Shown piece after piece: positions 54,882-63,419 of a stretch of DNA of 64,000 bases (position 1 is its first letter; each line of letters opens with the position of its first letter). The position numbers and the translations under genes were made by a program. Where the stretch lies: positions 7,070,997 through 7,134,996 of the forward strand of contig NZ_CP114904.1 in the NCBI RefSeq assembly GCF_027497215.1, given 5' to 3'. The notes beneath the pieces were generated by a model. It saw nothing but the letters and a program-made list of their open reading frames with translations, was not told the DNA's origin and searched no databases. Origin of the DNA: Micromonospora sp. WMMD812. Its GTDB lineage: Bacteria > Actinomycetota > Actinomycetes > Mycobacteriales > Micromonosporaceae.

Positions 54882-55730
54882 GTGACGTCCCGGCTCGCCA
54901 ACGCCGTGGCGCGACCCGACCGGGCCGCGCCACGGCGACGGTCCCGGCACACCAGCCGCGTGCCGATGGCGCTGCTCCTGCCCGCCTCGCTCGGGCTGCT
55001 CTTCCTGGTCCTGCCGCTGGCCGGTCTGCTCGCCCGCACCCCATGGACCTCGCTGCCCCAACGGCTCACCGAGCCGGGCGTCCTCACCGCGCTCCGGCTG
55101 TCCCTGCAGACCGCCACCTTCGCGACGCTGCTCTGCCTGGCCCTCGGGGTACCCCTGGCCTGGCTGCTCGCCCGGATCGAGTTTCCCGGTCGGCGGCTCG
55201 TACGCGCCCTGGTCACCGTGCCGCTCGTCCTGCCACCGGTCGTCGGCGGCGTCGCCCTGCTGCTCGTCTTCGGCCGCCGCGGGCTGGTCGGCTCCTGGCT
55301 CGACTCGACGTTCGGCATCACCCTGCCGTTCACCACCGCCGGCGTGGTGCTCGCCGAGGCATTCGTCGCCATGCCCTTCCTGATCATCGCCGTCGAGGGA
55401 GCGCTCCGCGGCGCCGACAGCCGCTACGAGGAAGCGGCGGCGACCCTGGGCGCCAACCGCTGGACCACCTTCACGCACGTCACGCTGCCACTCGTCGCGC
55501 CCGGTATCGCCGCCGGAGCAGTGCTGTGCTGGGCGCGCGCGCTCGGCGAGTTCGGCGCCACGATCACCTTCGCCGGCAACTTCCCCGGGCGCACCCAGAC
55601 GATGCCGCTTGCCGTCTACCTCGCCCTGGAGACCGACCTGGAAGCCGCCATCGTGCTCAGCCTCGTGCTGCTCACCGTCTCCGTGGCGATCCTGGCCAGC
55701 CTTCGTGACCGTTGGATGAGCGCACCATGA
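54882..55730 (+). CDS. modB: Molybdate ABC transporter permease
   Basis: 282 residues from GTG directly after the modA stop. Six membrane segments, EAA loop EEAAATLGANRWTTFTHVTL (about residues 185-204) and the ModB/CysT ending GEFGATITFAGNFPGRTQTM. Forms the channel as a dimer with ModC. Confidence 0.94.
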   Translation: MTSRLANAVARPDRAAPRRRSRHTSRVPMALLLPASLGLLFLVLPLAGLLARTPWTSLPQRLTEPGVLTALRLSLQTATFATLLCLALGVPLAWLLARIEFPGRRLVRALVTVPLVLPPVVGGVALLLVFGRRGLVGSWLDSTFGITLPFTTAGVVLAEAFVAMPFLIIAVEGALRGADSRYEEAAATLGANRWTTFTHVTLPLVAPGIAAGAVLCWARALGEFGATITFAGNFPGRTQTMPLAVYLALETDLEAAIVLSLVLLTVSVAILASLRDRWMSAP

Positions 55731-56836
55731 CCGCCGACCTCACCGTCCAGAAGGCGGACACGCAGGTCAGCGGGCCGCTGCTCGACGCCCGTCTCATCGT
55801 GGAGCGCGGGGCCTTCCGGCTCGATCTGCCCCTGACGATCAACCCCGGTGAGGTCGTCGCGCTCCTCGGACCCAACGGCGCCGGAAAGACGACCGCACTG
55901 CGGACCCTCGCCGGGCTGCTGCCCCTCTCGGCCGGGCACCTCACCCTCGCCGGCCAGGAACTCGACCAGCCCAGCCGCCGAACGTGGATTCCCACCGAGC
56001 GACGCCCGATCGGCGTGGTCTTCCAGGACTACCTTCTCTTTCCCCACCTCAGCACACTGGACAACGTCGCGTTCGGCCCCCGCCGGCACGGCCTGAACCG
56101 GCACCAGGCACGTCGACAGGCGGCCCACTGGCTGGAGCGGATGGGGCTCGCCGAGCATGCGCGCCGCAAACCCCGGCAGCTCTCCGGCGGGCAGGCCCAA
56201 CGGGTCGCGCTGGCCCGGGCGCTCGCGGTCGATCCGGCGCTGCTGCTGCTCGACGAACCACTCGCCGCCCTCGACGCCCGTACCCGGCTCGACACCCGCG
56301 CCCAGCTCCATCGGCACCTCGCCGCGCACCCCGGAGCCACCCTGCTGGTCACCCATGACCCACTGGACGCCCTCGTCCTCGCCGACCGGCTCGTCATCAT
56401 CGAACACGGGCAGGTGGTCCAGGAAGGCGACGCCGCCGCCATCACCGCGCAACCTCGCACCGACTACGTCGCCCGCCTCGTCGGCCTCAACCTCTACCGC
56501 GGTAACGCCAGCGGGCACAGCGTCCTGCTCGCGGACGGATTCCGGCTGACGACGGCCGGCCAGCACGACGGCGACGTCTTCGTCGCCTTCCCCCCATCAG
56601 CCGTCGCCCTGCATCCCCACCGCCCCGACGGCAGCCCCCGCAACGCCTGGCCGGCCGCCATCAGCGGCATCCAGCCGAACGGCGACAACCTCCGGGTCCA
56701 GCTGACCGGCCCGATCGAGGTGGCCGCCGACATCACGCCGGTCGCCGCCGCCCACCTCCACCTGGTGCCAGGGCAGCGCGTCTGGGCAGCGGTGAAAGCC
56801 ACCGAAACCCGCGCCTACCCCGCCGCACCTTCCTAG
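55727..56836 (+). CDS. modC: Molybdate ABC transporter ATP-binding protein
   Basis: 369 residues from ATG at 55727, overlapping modB by four bases. Walker A GPNGAGKTT, signature LSGGQAQRV, Walker B LLLDEPLAALD and switch His in LVTHDPLDALVLAD. A C-terminal TOBE-like domain (about residues 295-365, NAWPAAISGIQPNGDNLRVQ) may sense molybdate and stop transport when molybdate is plentiful. Last gene of the operon. Confidence 0.94.
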   Translation: MTADLTVQKADTQVSGPLLDARLIVERGAFRLDLPLTINPGEVVALLGPNGAGKTTALRTLAGLLPLSAGHLTLAGQELDQPSRRTWIPTERRPIGVVFQDYLLFPHLSTLDNVAFGPRRHGLNRHQARRQAAHWLERMGLAEHARRKPRQLSGGQAQRVALARALAVDPALLLLDEPLAALDARTRLDTRAQLHRHLAAHPGATLLVTHDPLDALVLADRLVIIEHGQVVQEGDAAAITAQPRTDYVARLVGLNLYRGNASGHSVLLADGFRLTTAGQHDGDVFVAFPPSAVALHPHRPDGSPRNAWPAAISGIQPNGDNLRVQLTGPIEVAADITPVAAAHLHLVPGQRVWAAVKATETRAYPAAPS

Positions 56837-56874
56837 ATCATCCAGGGCCTGGGCGCCGCCGGTCGCGGCGACGG

Positions 56875-57408
56875 TCAGGTGGGGGAAAGGGACGTGTTCA
56901 CCACCTGGTACATGGCCATGTCCTGCCACTTCCCCGCGATGTTGAGGTACGACGGCGCCACGCCGAACTGCACGAACCCGTTGCGTTCCAACACCCGCTG
57001 CGACCCGACGTTGTGCAACAGGGTCTCGGCCTGCACCCGGTGCAGCCCCAACTCGTCGAACGCCACCCGGACGATCTCGCGCACCGCCGTGGTGGCGAGG
57101 CCGCGACCGTTGTCCGCCGCGCCCACCCAGTAGCCCAGACTGCAGGACAGGAAGGAGGGGGCGCGCACGATGCCGTTGAGCGTGATCCGGCCAACGACCC
57201 GGCCGGAGTCGTCGACGACGAGGTGCGGCAGCTTCGCACCCTGCTCGTACTGCTCCAGATCGGCTCGGATGACGCCGCGCTGACCTTTCACCGTGAAGTA
57301 GCCCGCGCTCCGGATCGGCTCCCAGGGAGCGAGGAAGTCGCGATTGGCGCGGACCAGCTCCGCGAGGACCGGCGCATCGTCGAGGGTGAGAAGTCGGGTC
57401 GCGCTCAC
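56875..57408 (-). CDS. GNAT (RimJ/RimL-type) N-acetyltransferase
   Basis: 177 residues from GTG at 57408; no strong ribosome site is visible and the frame is open to 57474. RimJ-like signature GYWVGAADNGRGLATTAVRE (acetyl-CoA loop) and LLHNVGSQRVLERNGF. Acetylates a protein N-terminus or an aminoglycoside-like amine; target unknown. Convergent with modC. Confidence 0.87.
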   Translation of the reverse strand: MSATRLLTLDDAPVLAELVRANRDFLAPWEPIRSAGYFTVKGQRGVIRADLEQYEQGAKLPHLVVDDSGRVVGRITLNGIVRAPSFLSCSLGYWVGAADNGRGLATTAVREIVRVAFDELGLHRVQAETLLHNVGSQRVLERNGFVQFGVAPSYLNIAGKWQDMAMYQVVNTSLSPT

Positions 57409-57493
57409 TGAGCCATGATCGCATTCAGGAGGGTCTCCGCCCGAGCCGGGGCGGACCGGCCCAGCCGACAACACTCCTGCTCAGGGGTCCGCT

Positions 57494-57536
57494 GCCGTGG
57501 GTGGACCACCGCAAGCGGCGGTGTCCCACCCACGGC
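57494..57536 (-). terminator. Hairpin terminator after sodN
   Basis: GCCGTGGGTGG (57494-57504) pairs exactly with 57526-57536, and a second small hairpin (CACCGC/GCGGTG) sits in the loop. It starts 54 bases past the sodN stop on the minus strand. There is no U tract, as usual in actinomycetes. Confidence 0.6.
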
Positions 57537-57589
57537 CCTGGTGCGATGGGCGTTCGTCGGCGGCCGCGCGCCGGCGGTCGCCACGTGGG

Positions 57590-57994
57590 TCAGGCCTGCT
57601 TGGTCTCCCAGAAGATCTCGGAGATCTCGTTGATCTTCGCGAGTAGCCGGTCAGCGACGTCCGGGTCCGCCGATCCCTTCGCCCCGCCGGCGCCGGCCAG
57701 CTTGGTCGCCTCGTTGAAGAGACCGTGCAACTGGGGGTACTTGTCGAAGTGCGGCGCCTTGAAGTAGTCGGTCCACAGCACCCAGAGGTGGTGCTTGACC
57801 AACTCGGCCCGCTGCTCCTTGATGATCAACGAGCGCGTGCGGAACTCCGGATCCTCGTTGGCCTGGTACTTCTCGCAGATGGCCTTGATCGACTCGGCCT
57901 CGATCCTCGCCTGAGCCGGGTCGTAGACACCGCACGGCAGGTCGCAGTGGGCGCTCACCACGGTGCGGGGGGTGAAAAAGCGTGACAGTCGCAT
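57590..57994 (-). CDS. sodN: Nickel superoxide dismutase
   Basis: 134 residues. A 15-residue propeptide ends VVSA just before His16; the mature protein then begins HCDLPCGVY, the nickel hook whose N-terminal amine, His16, Cys17 and Cys21 bind Ni. Four-helix bundle follows (EQRAELVKHHLWVLWTDYFK). Converts superoxide to oxygen and peroxide in the cytoplasm. Maturation needs the SodX peptidase; no sodX gene is in this window. A short gap separates it from the divergent radical SAM gene. Confidence 0.97.
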   Translation of the reverse strand: MRLSRFFTPRTVVSAHCDLPCGVYDPAQARIEAESIKAICEKYQANEDPEFRTRSLIIKEQRAELVKHHLWVLWTDYFKAPHFDKYPQLHGLFNEATKLAGAGGAKGSADPDVADRLLAKINEISEIFWETKQA

Positions 57995-58178
57995 CAGGCG
58001 ACGCTAAGACCTCAACCGTACTTCAGGTCAACTGCCGTGAACTGGCTCTCAACCCGGCAAACGGGCGAGAAGGGGAGTGTTACGTTTGCCCCTCTCGAAG
58101 GCTGTCGGCGAGACGTTCCCGCCCCACCTCGAGCCTTGCGAAACCCGCCGGGCAGTGAACGACCGACAGGGAGGGCGC

Positions 58179-59501
58179 ATGCAGGCGCGCACCGATCTCA
58201 TCGAAGACCTCATGGGGCGTTTTCCGCACGTCCCGCGTGAGGCGGTCATCAAGGAGGACCTGCTCCGCGGTGGCCTGGCCTTCGACGACTCGGCCCTGAC
58301 GGACAACGAGGGCGGCGACGTCAAGCCCAAGTCGTACTTCATCTTCTCGTTCGACCACCGGACGCTGCCGGAGTTGGGAGCCGCCGCGCTGCGCCGCCCG
58401 CCGGAGGAGATCGTGCTCACCGGGGGCCCGTACGGACTGCGCCGCACGGTCGTCTCGGTCCGCACCAACCCTGACTCGCCGTACCGGGTCAAGCCCGACG
58501 ACGACGGGCGGCTGATGCTGTTCCTCGACGGACGGGCGATCGCCGAGGTGGGCCTGCCCCCGATGCCGGACTACTACCGGCACACGCTCGCCAACGGCAA
58601 GTCGGTGATGGAGGTCGCACCGACGATCCAGTGGGGCTACCTCATCTACCTGACCGCGTTCCGGGTCTGCCAGTACTTCGGCGCCAAGGAGGAGTGCCAG
58701 TACTGCGACATCAACCACAACTGGCGCCAGCACAAGAAGGCCGGCCGCCCGTACACCGGGGTCAAGCCGGTCGACGAGGTCCTCGAGGCGCTCGCGATCA
58801 TCGACAAGTACGACACGACCCGCGCGTCGCAGGCGTACACGCTGACCGGCGGCAGCATCACGTCGAAGGTCGACGGGCTGGCCGAGGCGGACTTCTACGG
58901 CCGCTACGCCCAGGCGATCGAGGAGCGGTTCCCGGGCCGGTGGATCGGCAAGGTGGTCGCGCAGGCGCTGCCGCGGGCCGACGTGCAGCGCTTCCACGAC
59001 TACGGGATCCGGATCTACCACCCGAACTACGAGGTGTGGGACAAGCGGCTCTTCGAGCTCTACTGCCCGGGCAAGGAGCGGTACGTGGGCCGGGAGGAGT
59101 GGCACCGCCGCATCCTCGACTCCGCCGAGGTCTTCGGGCCGCGCAACGTCATCCCGAACTTCGTCGCCGGCGTGGAGATGGCGGCCCCGCACGGCTTCAC
59201 CAGCGTGGACGAGGCGATCGACTCGACGGCCGAGGGCCTCCAGTACTTCATGTCCCGCGGGATCACCCCGCGGTTCACCACCTGGTGTCCGGAGCCGACC
59301 ACCCCCCTCGGCCGGACCAACCCGCAGGGCGCGCCGCTCGAATACCACATCCGGCTGCTGGAGATCTACCGCGCGACCATGGACGCGAACGGCCTGTCCA
59401 GCCCGCCGGGGTACGGCCCCGCGGGCCCCGGCCGGGCGGTCTTCTCGGTCAGCTCGTTCATGGACAGCCTGCCCGCGGAACCGGCGGTCCAGGAGAGCTG
59501 A
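58179..59501 (+). CDS. Radical SAM protein with non-canonical CX8CX2C cluster motif
   Basis: 440 residues from ATG at 58179 with AGGGAGG upstream. The likely 4Fe-4S cysteines are Cys164, Cys173 and Cys176 in VCQYFGAKEECQYCDI, spaced CX8CX2C instead of CX3CX2C. A glycine-rich LTGGSITSK follows as in radical SAM strand 2, then NVIPNFVAGVEMAAPHGFT. Extra conserved-looking Cys occur in LYCPGKERY and TWCPEPTTP. No SPASM or B12 domain is evident. Substrate unknown. It lies between sodN (divergent) and an acetamidase (convergent). Confidence 0.8.
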   Translation: MQARTDLIEDLMGRFPHVPREAVIKEDLLRGGLAFDDSALTDNEGGDVKPKSYFIFSFDHRTLPELGAAALRRPPEEIVLTGGPYGLRRTVVSVRTNPDSPYRVKPDDDGRLMLFLDGRAIAEVGLPPMPDYYRHTLANGKSVMEVAPTIQWGYLIYLTAFRVCQYFGAKEECQYCDINHNWRQHKKAGRPYTGVKPVDEVLEALAIIDKYDTTRASQAYTLTGGSITSKVDGLAEADFYGRYAQAIEERFPGRWIGKVVAQALPRADVQRFHDYGIRIYHPNYEVWDKRLFELYCPGKERYVGREEWHRRILDSAEVFGPRNVIPNFVAGVEMAAPHGFTSVDEAIDSTAEGLQYFMSRGITPRFTTWCPEPTTPLGRTNPQGAPLEYHIRLLEIYRATMDANGLSSPPGYGPAGPGRAVFSVSSFMDSLPAEPAVQES

Positions 59502-59518
59502 GCACGTCGCCGTCGGCA

Positions 59519-59549
59519 CGACGGCCGGCATCCGCTGAGCCGGCCGTCG
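59519..59549. terminator. Bidirectional hairpin terminator
   Basis: CGACGGCCGGC (59519-59529) pairs exactly with GCCGGCCGTCG (59539-59549) around a nine-base loop, between two convergent genes. It can serve both the radical SAM and the acetamidase transcripts. Confidence 0.7.
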
Positions 59550-59556
59550 GGACGGC

Positions 59557-60483
59557 TCAGCCCAGCACGCCGTCGCGGAGCACCGCGTGCGCCCCGACGG
59601 TCTGATTGACGATCTGGGTCACCCGTACGTCGACGGCGACACTGGCCAGCGCCACCGCGTCCGGGCGGCTGAGGTCGTGCAGCCGCTGCATCAGGGTCAG
59701 CATCGAGTCCAGGGCCAGGAACGTGGCGTCGTCGAGGGTCGCGCCGACGCCGAGGGTCAGCCAGGCGTCCGCGGTCCGGGCCACCGGGCCGGTGACCGGG
59801 AAGTCGTCGCGGACGTCGAAGGTCAGGCTCACCTCGTCCATCGGGCACTCGATCGCGGTGCCGCCGATCTCCCCGTCGCCCTGCGCGGCGTGGCCGTCCC
59901 CCACCGAGAACAGCGCCCCGTCGACCGGGATCGGCAGCAGCAGCGTGCTGCCGGCGGTCAACTCCCGGCAGTCCAGGTTGCCGCCCCAGGGCCGGGGCGG
60001 GACCGTCGAGTGCCGACCCGGTTCGGCCGGTGGCATGCCGAGCACTCCCATGAAGGGACGCAGGGCGACCGTGTGGCCGTGCTGGTTACGGCCGGTCATC
60101 GCCACCGGGTCCAGGTCCCAGGCGTGCACCACCCCGTCGTCTTCGACGCCGTACCGCTGGTTGAAACCGCTGGGCCAGCCGCCGGCCACGGTGGTCCCCC
60201 AGGTGCCCGGGACGACCTTGTCGACGCGTACCTCAAGGGTCTGGCCGGCGCGGGCGCCGCGGACCGCGATCGGGCCGATCAGCGCGTGTCCGTGGTCGGG
60301 CTGGTACTGCGGGGCGCGCGGCCGTTCCCGGTTGAGCCCGCCGGCGTACGGCCCGGCCGACCACCAGCAGTCCAGGGTCTGGTAACTCACGGTGTCGCCC
60401 GGGTCGATGGTGAGCACCGGCGGGTAGTCGGCGGAGAAGTGGCCGTGCAGGGTCTTGTCGTCAGGTGCGAGGGTGTGTCGCAT
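59557..60483 (-). CDS. Acetamidase/formamidase family protein
   Basis: 308 residues. Contains the FmdA/AmdA hallmarks GALFSVGDGHAAQGDGEIGG and TAIECPMDEVSLTFDV, plus the N-terminal IDPGDTVSYQTLDCWW. Hydrolyses a short amide to a carboxylate and ammonia in the cytoplasm, probably with zinc. Single gene; the substrate (formamide, acetamide or other) is not determined by sequence. Confidence 0.93.
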   Translation of the reverse strand: MRHTLAPDDKTLHGHFSADYPPVLTIDPGDTVSYQTLDCWWSAGPYAGGLNRERPRAPQYQPDHGHALIGPIAVRGARAGQTLEVRVDKVVPGTWGTTVAGGWPSGFNQRYGVEDDGVVHAWDLDPVAMTGRNQHGHTVALRPFMGVLGMPPAEPGRHSTVPPRPWGGNLDCRELTAGSTLLLPIPVDGALFSVGDGHAAQGDGEIGGTAIECPMDEVSLTFDVRDDFPVTGPVARTADAWLTLGVGATLDDATFLALDSMLTLMQRLHDLSRPDAVALASVAVDVRVTQIVNQTVGAHAVLRDGVLG

Positions 60484-60547
60484 CTGCGCAGGCTAATTGT
60501 TGGAGCCGCGACGGGACAGGGCTCGTCCGGGCCTCGGGACGTCCGGG

Positions 60548-61084
60548 TCAGCCGGAGCGGCGGCCCGAGCGGGAGGCGTCAGCGTCGGCAGTCGCGGAGA
60601 CGAGGTCGTCGCGGGCGCGGGCGACCCGGGACCGGACGGTGTCGACAGCGCAGTCGAGGATCTGCGCGGCCTCGGCGTACGAGAGACCGAGGACCTGCGT
60701 GACGACGAAGGCCTCCCGGCGCTCGGGTGCGAGGCGGTCCAGCAGCCGCCGCAGCGCGACCGTGTCCTCGGTGTCGGCCTGCCGTTCGTCCCGCCGCGCC
60801 GGTGGCGGGCCGGCGGTCGCGGTGCGGTGCTGGTCGGCGACCACCCGACGGGCGGTCATCAGCAGCCAGGTGTGGACCGAGGAGTCGGCGGTGAACGCCG
60901 GCGGGCGGCGGACCGCCCGGAGGTAGGTCTCCCGCGTCAGGCCATCGGCCTCGTCCGGCCCCACGAGGTGGGCGACGAACCGCCACACCTGCTCCTGGGT
61001 GGTGCGGATGAGAGCGGCCGCGGCGACCTGGTCACCGTGACCGGCGGCGAGAGCCAGCCGGGCCGCCCAGGTCCTGTCGTCCAC
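60548..61084 (-). CDS. ECF RNA polymerase sigma factor (SigC-like)
   Basis: 178 residues from GTG at 61084 with GGAGGG upstream. Region 2 is LTRETYLRAVRRPPAFTADS plus VHTWLLMTARRVVADQHR; region 4 is REAFVVTQVLGLSYAEAAQI. The VHTWL form resembles mycobacterial SigC-type sigma factors. Divergent from the CopC-fusion gene, which may be its target; a metal-linked role is inference. No anti-sigma gene is certain here, though the partial gene at the right edge could be one. Confidence 0.88.
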   Translation of the reverse strand: MDDRTWAARLALAAGHGDQVAAAALIRTTQEQVWRFVAHLVGPDEADGLTRETYLRAVRRPPAFTADSSVHTWLLMTARRVVADQHRTATAGPPPARRDERQADTEDTVALRRLLDRLAPERREAFVVTQVLGLSYAEAAQILDCAVDTVRSRVARARDDLVSATADADASRSGRRSG

Positions 61085-61278
61085 GTTCGGGTCCCTCCAT
61101 GCCGCGGATGGCCGCGGCCGTCGTCCGCTCGGCGGCACCGCCCGCTCGATCGAATGCCGAGGGAGAAGTTTCGTACGTCCCGAGTGGACATTGATGAGAT
61201 CGACGCAGAACTTTTGCCCATCTGCAGAAAAAGTTGGCAAGCCCTTGATTGAAGCTCTCCGATCGTGACCATGTTCTG

Positions 61279-63396
61279 ATGCGCCGTCTCCCTCCAGCCC
61301 TCGGCCGAGCGCTCTCCGGCCTGCTCGCGCTCGTCCTCGCCTCGGCGATCGCGGTCGTGGCGTCCGCCCCACCCGCGGCAGCTCACGGCACCCTGGCGAT
61401 GTCCACGCCGGCGGAGGGTGCGACGGTGCGCGAGCCGTTGACGACGGTGCAGCTCTACTTCACCGAGAAGGTCGCCGCCAACGCGTACTTCACGATCACC
61501 GCCCCGGGTGGCGGTCGGGTCGACAACGGGTGGACGTACGCGGAGCCCAGGCCGCTGGACAAGCCGGTGCGGGAGTACTTCCTGGTCCAGGGGAAGTTCG
61601 AGCCGCGCGAGTACACGACGGGCTTCCCGGCGGTCGTGACGGTCGCGCACCTGCCGGCCGTCGGGCAGTACTCGGTGAGCTACCTGTCGGTGGCCTCGGA
61701 CGGCGACCCGGTGCGGGGCACGCTCAGCTTCCGCTACACAGGGCGGGTCACCGCGGCGCCGCAGGGCTGGAGCCCGCCGACCGGCCAGCCTGACCCGTCG
61801 CTGCTGGCGGCCGTCGAGCAGCACGGAACATCGGGGCACACCTCGGGGTCGTCGGCGGGGGCAGCCGCACCATCCGCGTCGTCGGGTCCGACCGCGATGG
61901 CCGCTCCGTCGACGGCTTCCGACAACGGCGGCATCGGCTGGGGACCGTGGGCCGGCGTGGCGCTGACGGTCGTCGCGGCGGTCGCCGCCCTCGTAGCCTG
62001 GCGCCGCCGCCCTGCCACCGCGGGCCGCGCCTCCGGTGGCCGCCGCGCCTCCGGCCCGACCTCGCGCCAACGCGGCGGCGGCTCCCGTTCCGGGGGCGGC
62101 ACGGGCGGGGCCGGTCGCGCCGGCGCCACCCGCAAGGCCGCCGGGCCGGGTTCCGGCGGGAAGACCACTCGGCCGGGGCCGGGCGGGAAAGCCGCCGAGC
62201 CAGGCTCCGGCGGGAAGGTCGCTGGGCCGGGCGGGAAGGCCGCTGGGCCGGGCGGGAAGGCCGCCGCGCCGGCGCTCGTCCCCGCGCGGAAGGGCGGCGC
62301 GGTGGTCACCGCCCGGACGGCCGCCGCGACCGGGCCGGCGAAACCCGGGCGGATGGCGGCCACGGCCAGCACCGTGGCGAGCCAGGACGGGGACTCTCGG
62401 GACGCGACCACCGGCCGGCCGGCGGCATCCGATCCGGATGACGCCGCTCCGACGCGCGAGCCCCGGCCGAGCAACGTCCGGCTCGCGCTGCTCGTCGGCG
62501 GGTTGGTGGTGACCCTGCTGGCCGGGTTCGGGCTCGGGCGTCTCGGCGCGGGCAACGGGACCGCCGCGAGCGGTGCGCCCACGGCACCCGCCGCCGGCGC
62601 GCCCGCCGCCGGGCAGGCGGTGTCGGCGGCGGACGGTCATCAGCACGCGCCCGGCACGGGCCCGCACACGGACCCGGGCGACGTCGGCACGGCGCTCGCG
62701 GCCGGAACGGCCGTCAGCGCGGGCGGGTACACCCTGCAGCCGGTGGAACGGTCCCAGCCGGCCGGCGTACGGGTGGACTACCGGTTCCGCGTCGTCGGGA
62801 CCGACCGGCAGGCGGCGACGCGGTTCGCGGTCGTGCACGACAAGCCGCTGCACCTGATCGTGGTGGGTCGCGACCTGGCCGGATACCAGCACCTGCATCC
62901 GACGATGGCGCCCGACGGCACCTGGAGCGTGCCCCTGACGCTGGCCCGACCCGGGGGCTACCGCATCTACGCCGATTTCGCCGTGACCGCCGCGAACGGC
63001 AGCCCGCTGCCGCTGGTCCTGGGCGTCGACCACCTCGTGCCGGGCGCGCACACCCCGACCCCGCTGCCGCCCGCGCAGCCGCAGGCGACGGCTGGACCGT
63101 TCGCGGTCGCGATGGAGGGCACGCCCACGGTCGGCGCGACGGCGCCGATGTCCTTCCGGGTCAGCCGGACCAATGCGCCGGTGCAGCCGCAGCGCTACCT
63201 GGGCGCGTACGGGCACCTGGTCGTCGTCCGCGAGGGCGACCTGGGCTACGTGCACGTCCACCCGGAGGCGGAGCTGGTCGACGGGGCGATCAAGTTCTGG
63301 CTGACCGCGCCGAGCCCGGGCCGGTACCGGGCGTTCCTCGACTTCCAGATCGACGGAACCGTGCACACCGCGGAGTACACGATCAACCTGCCCTGA
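61279..63396 (+). CDS. CopC-domain membrane protein with C-terminal HLHP-type extracellular domain
   Basis: 705 residues from ATG at 61279 (an upstream TTG at 61249 is less likely). The signal peptide ends AAA before His36, so the mature chain starts HGTLAMSTP as in copper-binding CopC. The usual second site Asp-x-His-Pro reads Asp141-Gly-Asp143-Pro. Membrane helix about 224-242, Gly/Pro/Lys-rich linker 243-400, second helix about 401-420, then an outside domain (421-705) with HLIVVGRDLAGYQHLHP, HLVPGAH and YVHVHPE histidine motifs. Probable copper/metal-handling surface protein; the role is inferred. Confidence 0.8.
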   Translation: MRRLPPALGRALSGLLALVLASAIAVVASAPPAAAHGTLAMSTPAEGATVREPLTTVQLYFTEKVAANAYFTITAPGGGRVDNGWTYAEPRPLDKPVREYFLVQGKFEPREYTTGFPAVVTVAHLPAVGQYSVSYLSVASDGDPVRGTLSFRYTGRVTAAPQGWSPPTGQPDPSLLAAVEQHGTSGHTSGSSAGAAAPSASSGPTAMAAPSTASDNGGIGWGPWAGVALTVVAAVAALVAWRRRPATAGRASGGRRASGPTSRQRGGGSRSGGGTGGAGRAGATRKAAGPGSGGKTTRPGPGGKAAEPGSGGKVAGPGGKAAGPGGKAAAPALVPARKGGAVVTARTAAATGPAKPGRMAATASTVASQDGDSRDATTGRPAASDPDDAAPTREPRPSNVRLALLVGGLVVTLLAGFGLGRLGAGNGTAASGAPTAPAAGAPAAGQAVSAADGHQHAPGTGPHTDPGDVGTALAAGTAVSAGGYTLQPVERSQPAGVRVDYRFRVVGTDRQAATRFAVVHDKPLHLIVVGRDLAGYQHLHPTMAPDGTWSVPLTLARPGGYRIYADFAVTAANGSPLPLVLGVDHLVPGAHTPTPLPPAQPQATAGPFAVAMEGTPTVGATAPMSFRVSRTNAPVQPQRYLGAYGHLVVVREGDLGYVHVHPEAELVDGAIKFWLTAPSPGRYRAFLDFQIDGTVHTAEYTINLP
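62221..62262 (+). repeat. Exact 21-base tandem repeat in the CopC-fusion linker
   Basis: Two identical 21-base copies (62221-62241, 62242-62262) encode AGPGGKA units, inside a longer series of degenerate GxGGK repeats from about 62140. They code for a flexible basic linker and are prone to length change by slippage. Confidence 0.8.
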
Positions 63397-63419
63397 GGGT
63401 GGTGCGGGACGACGGAGGC

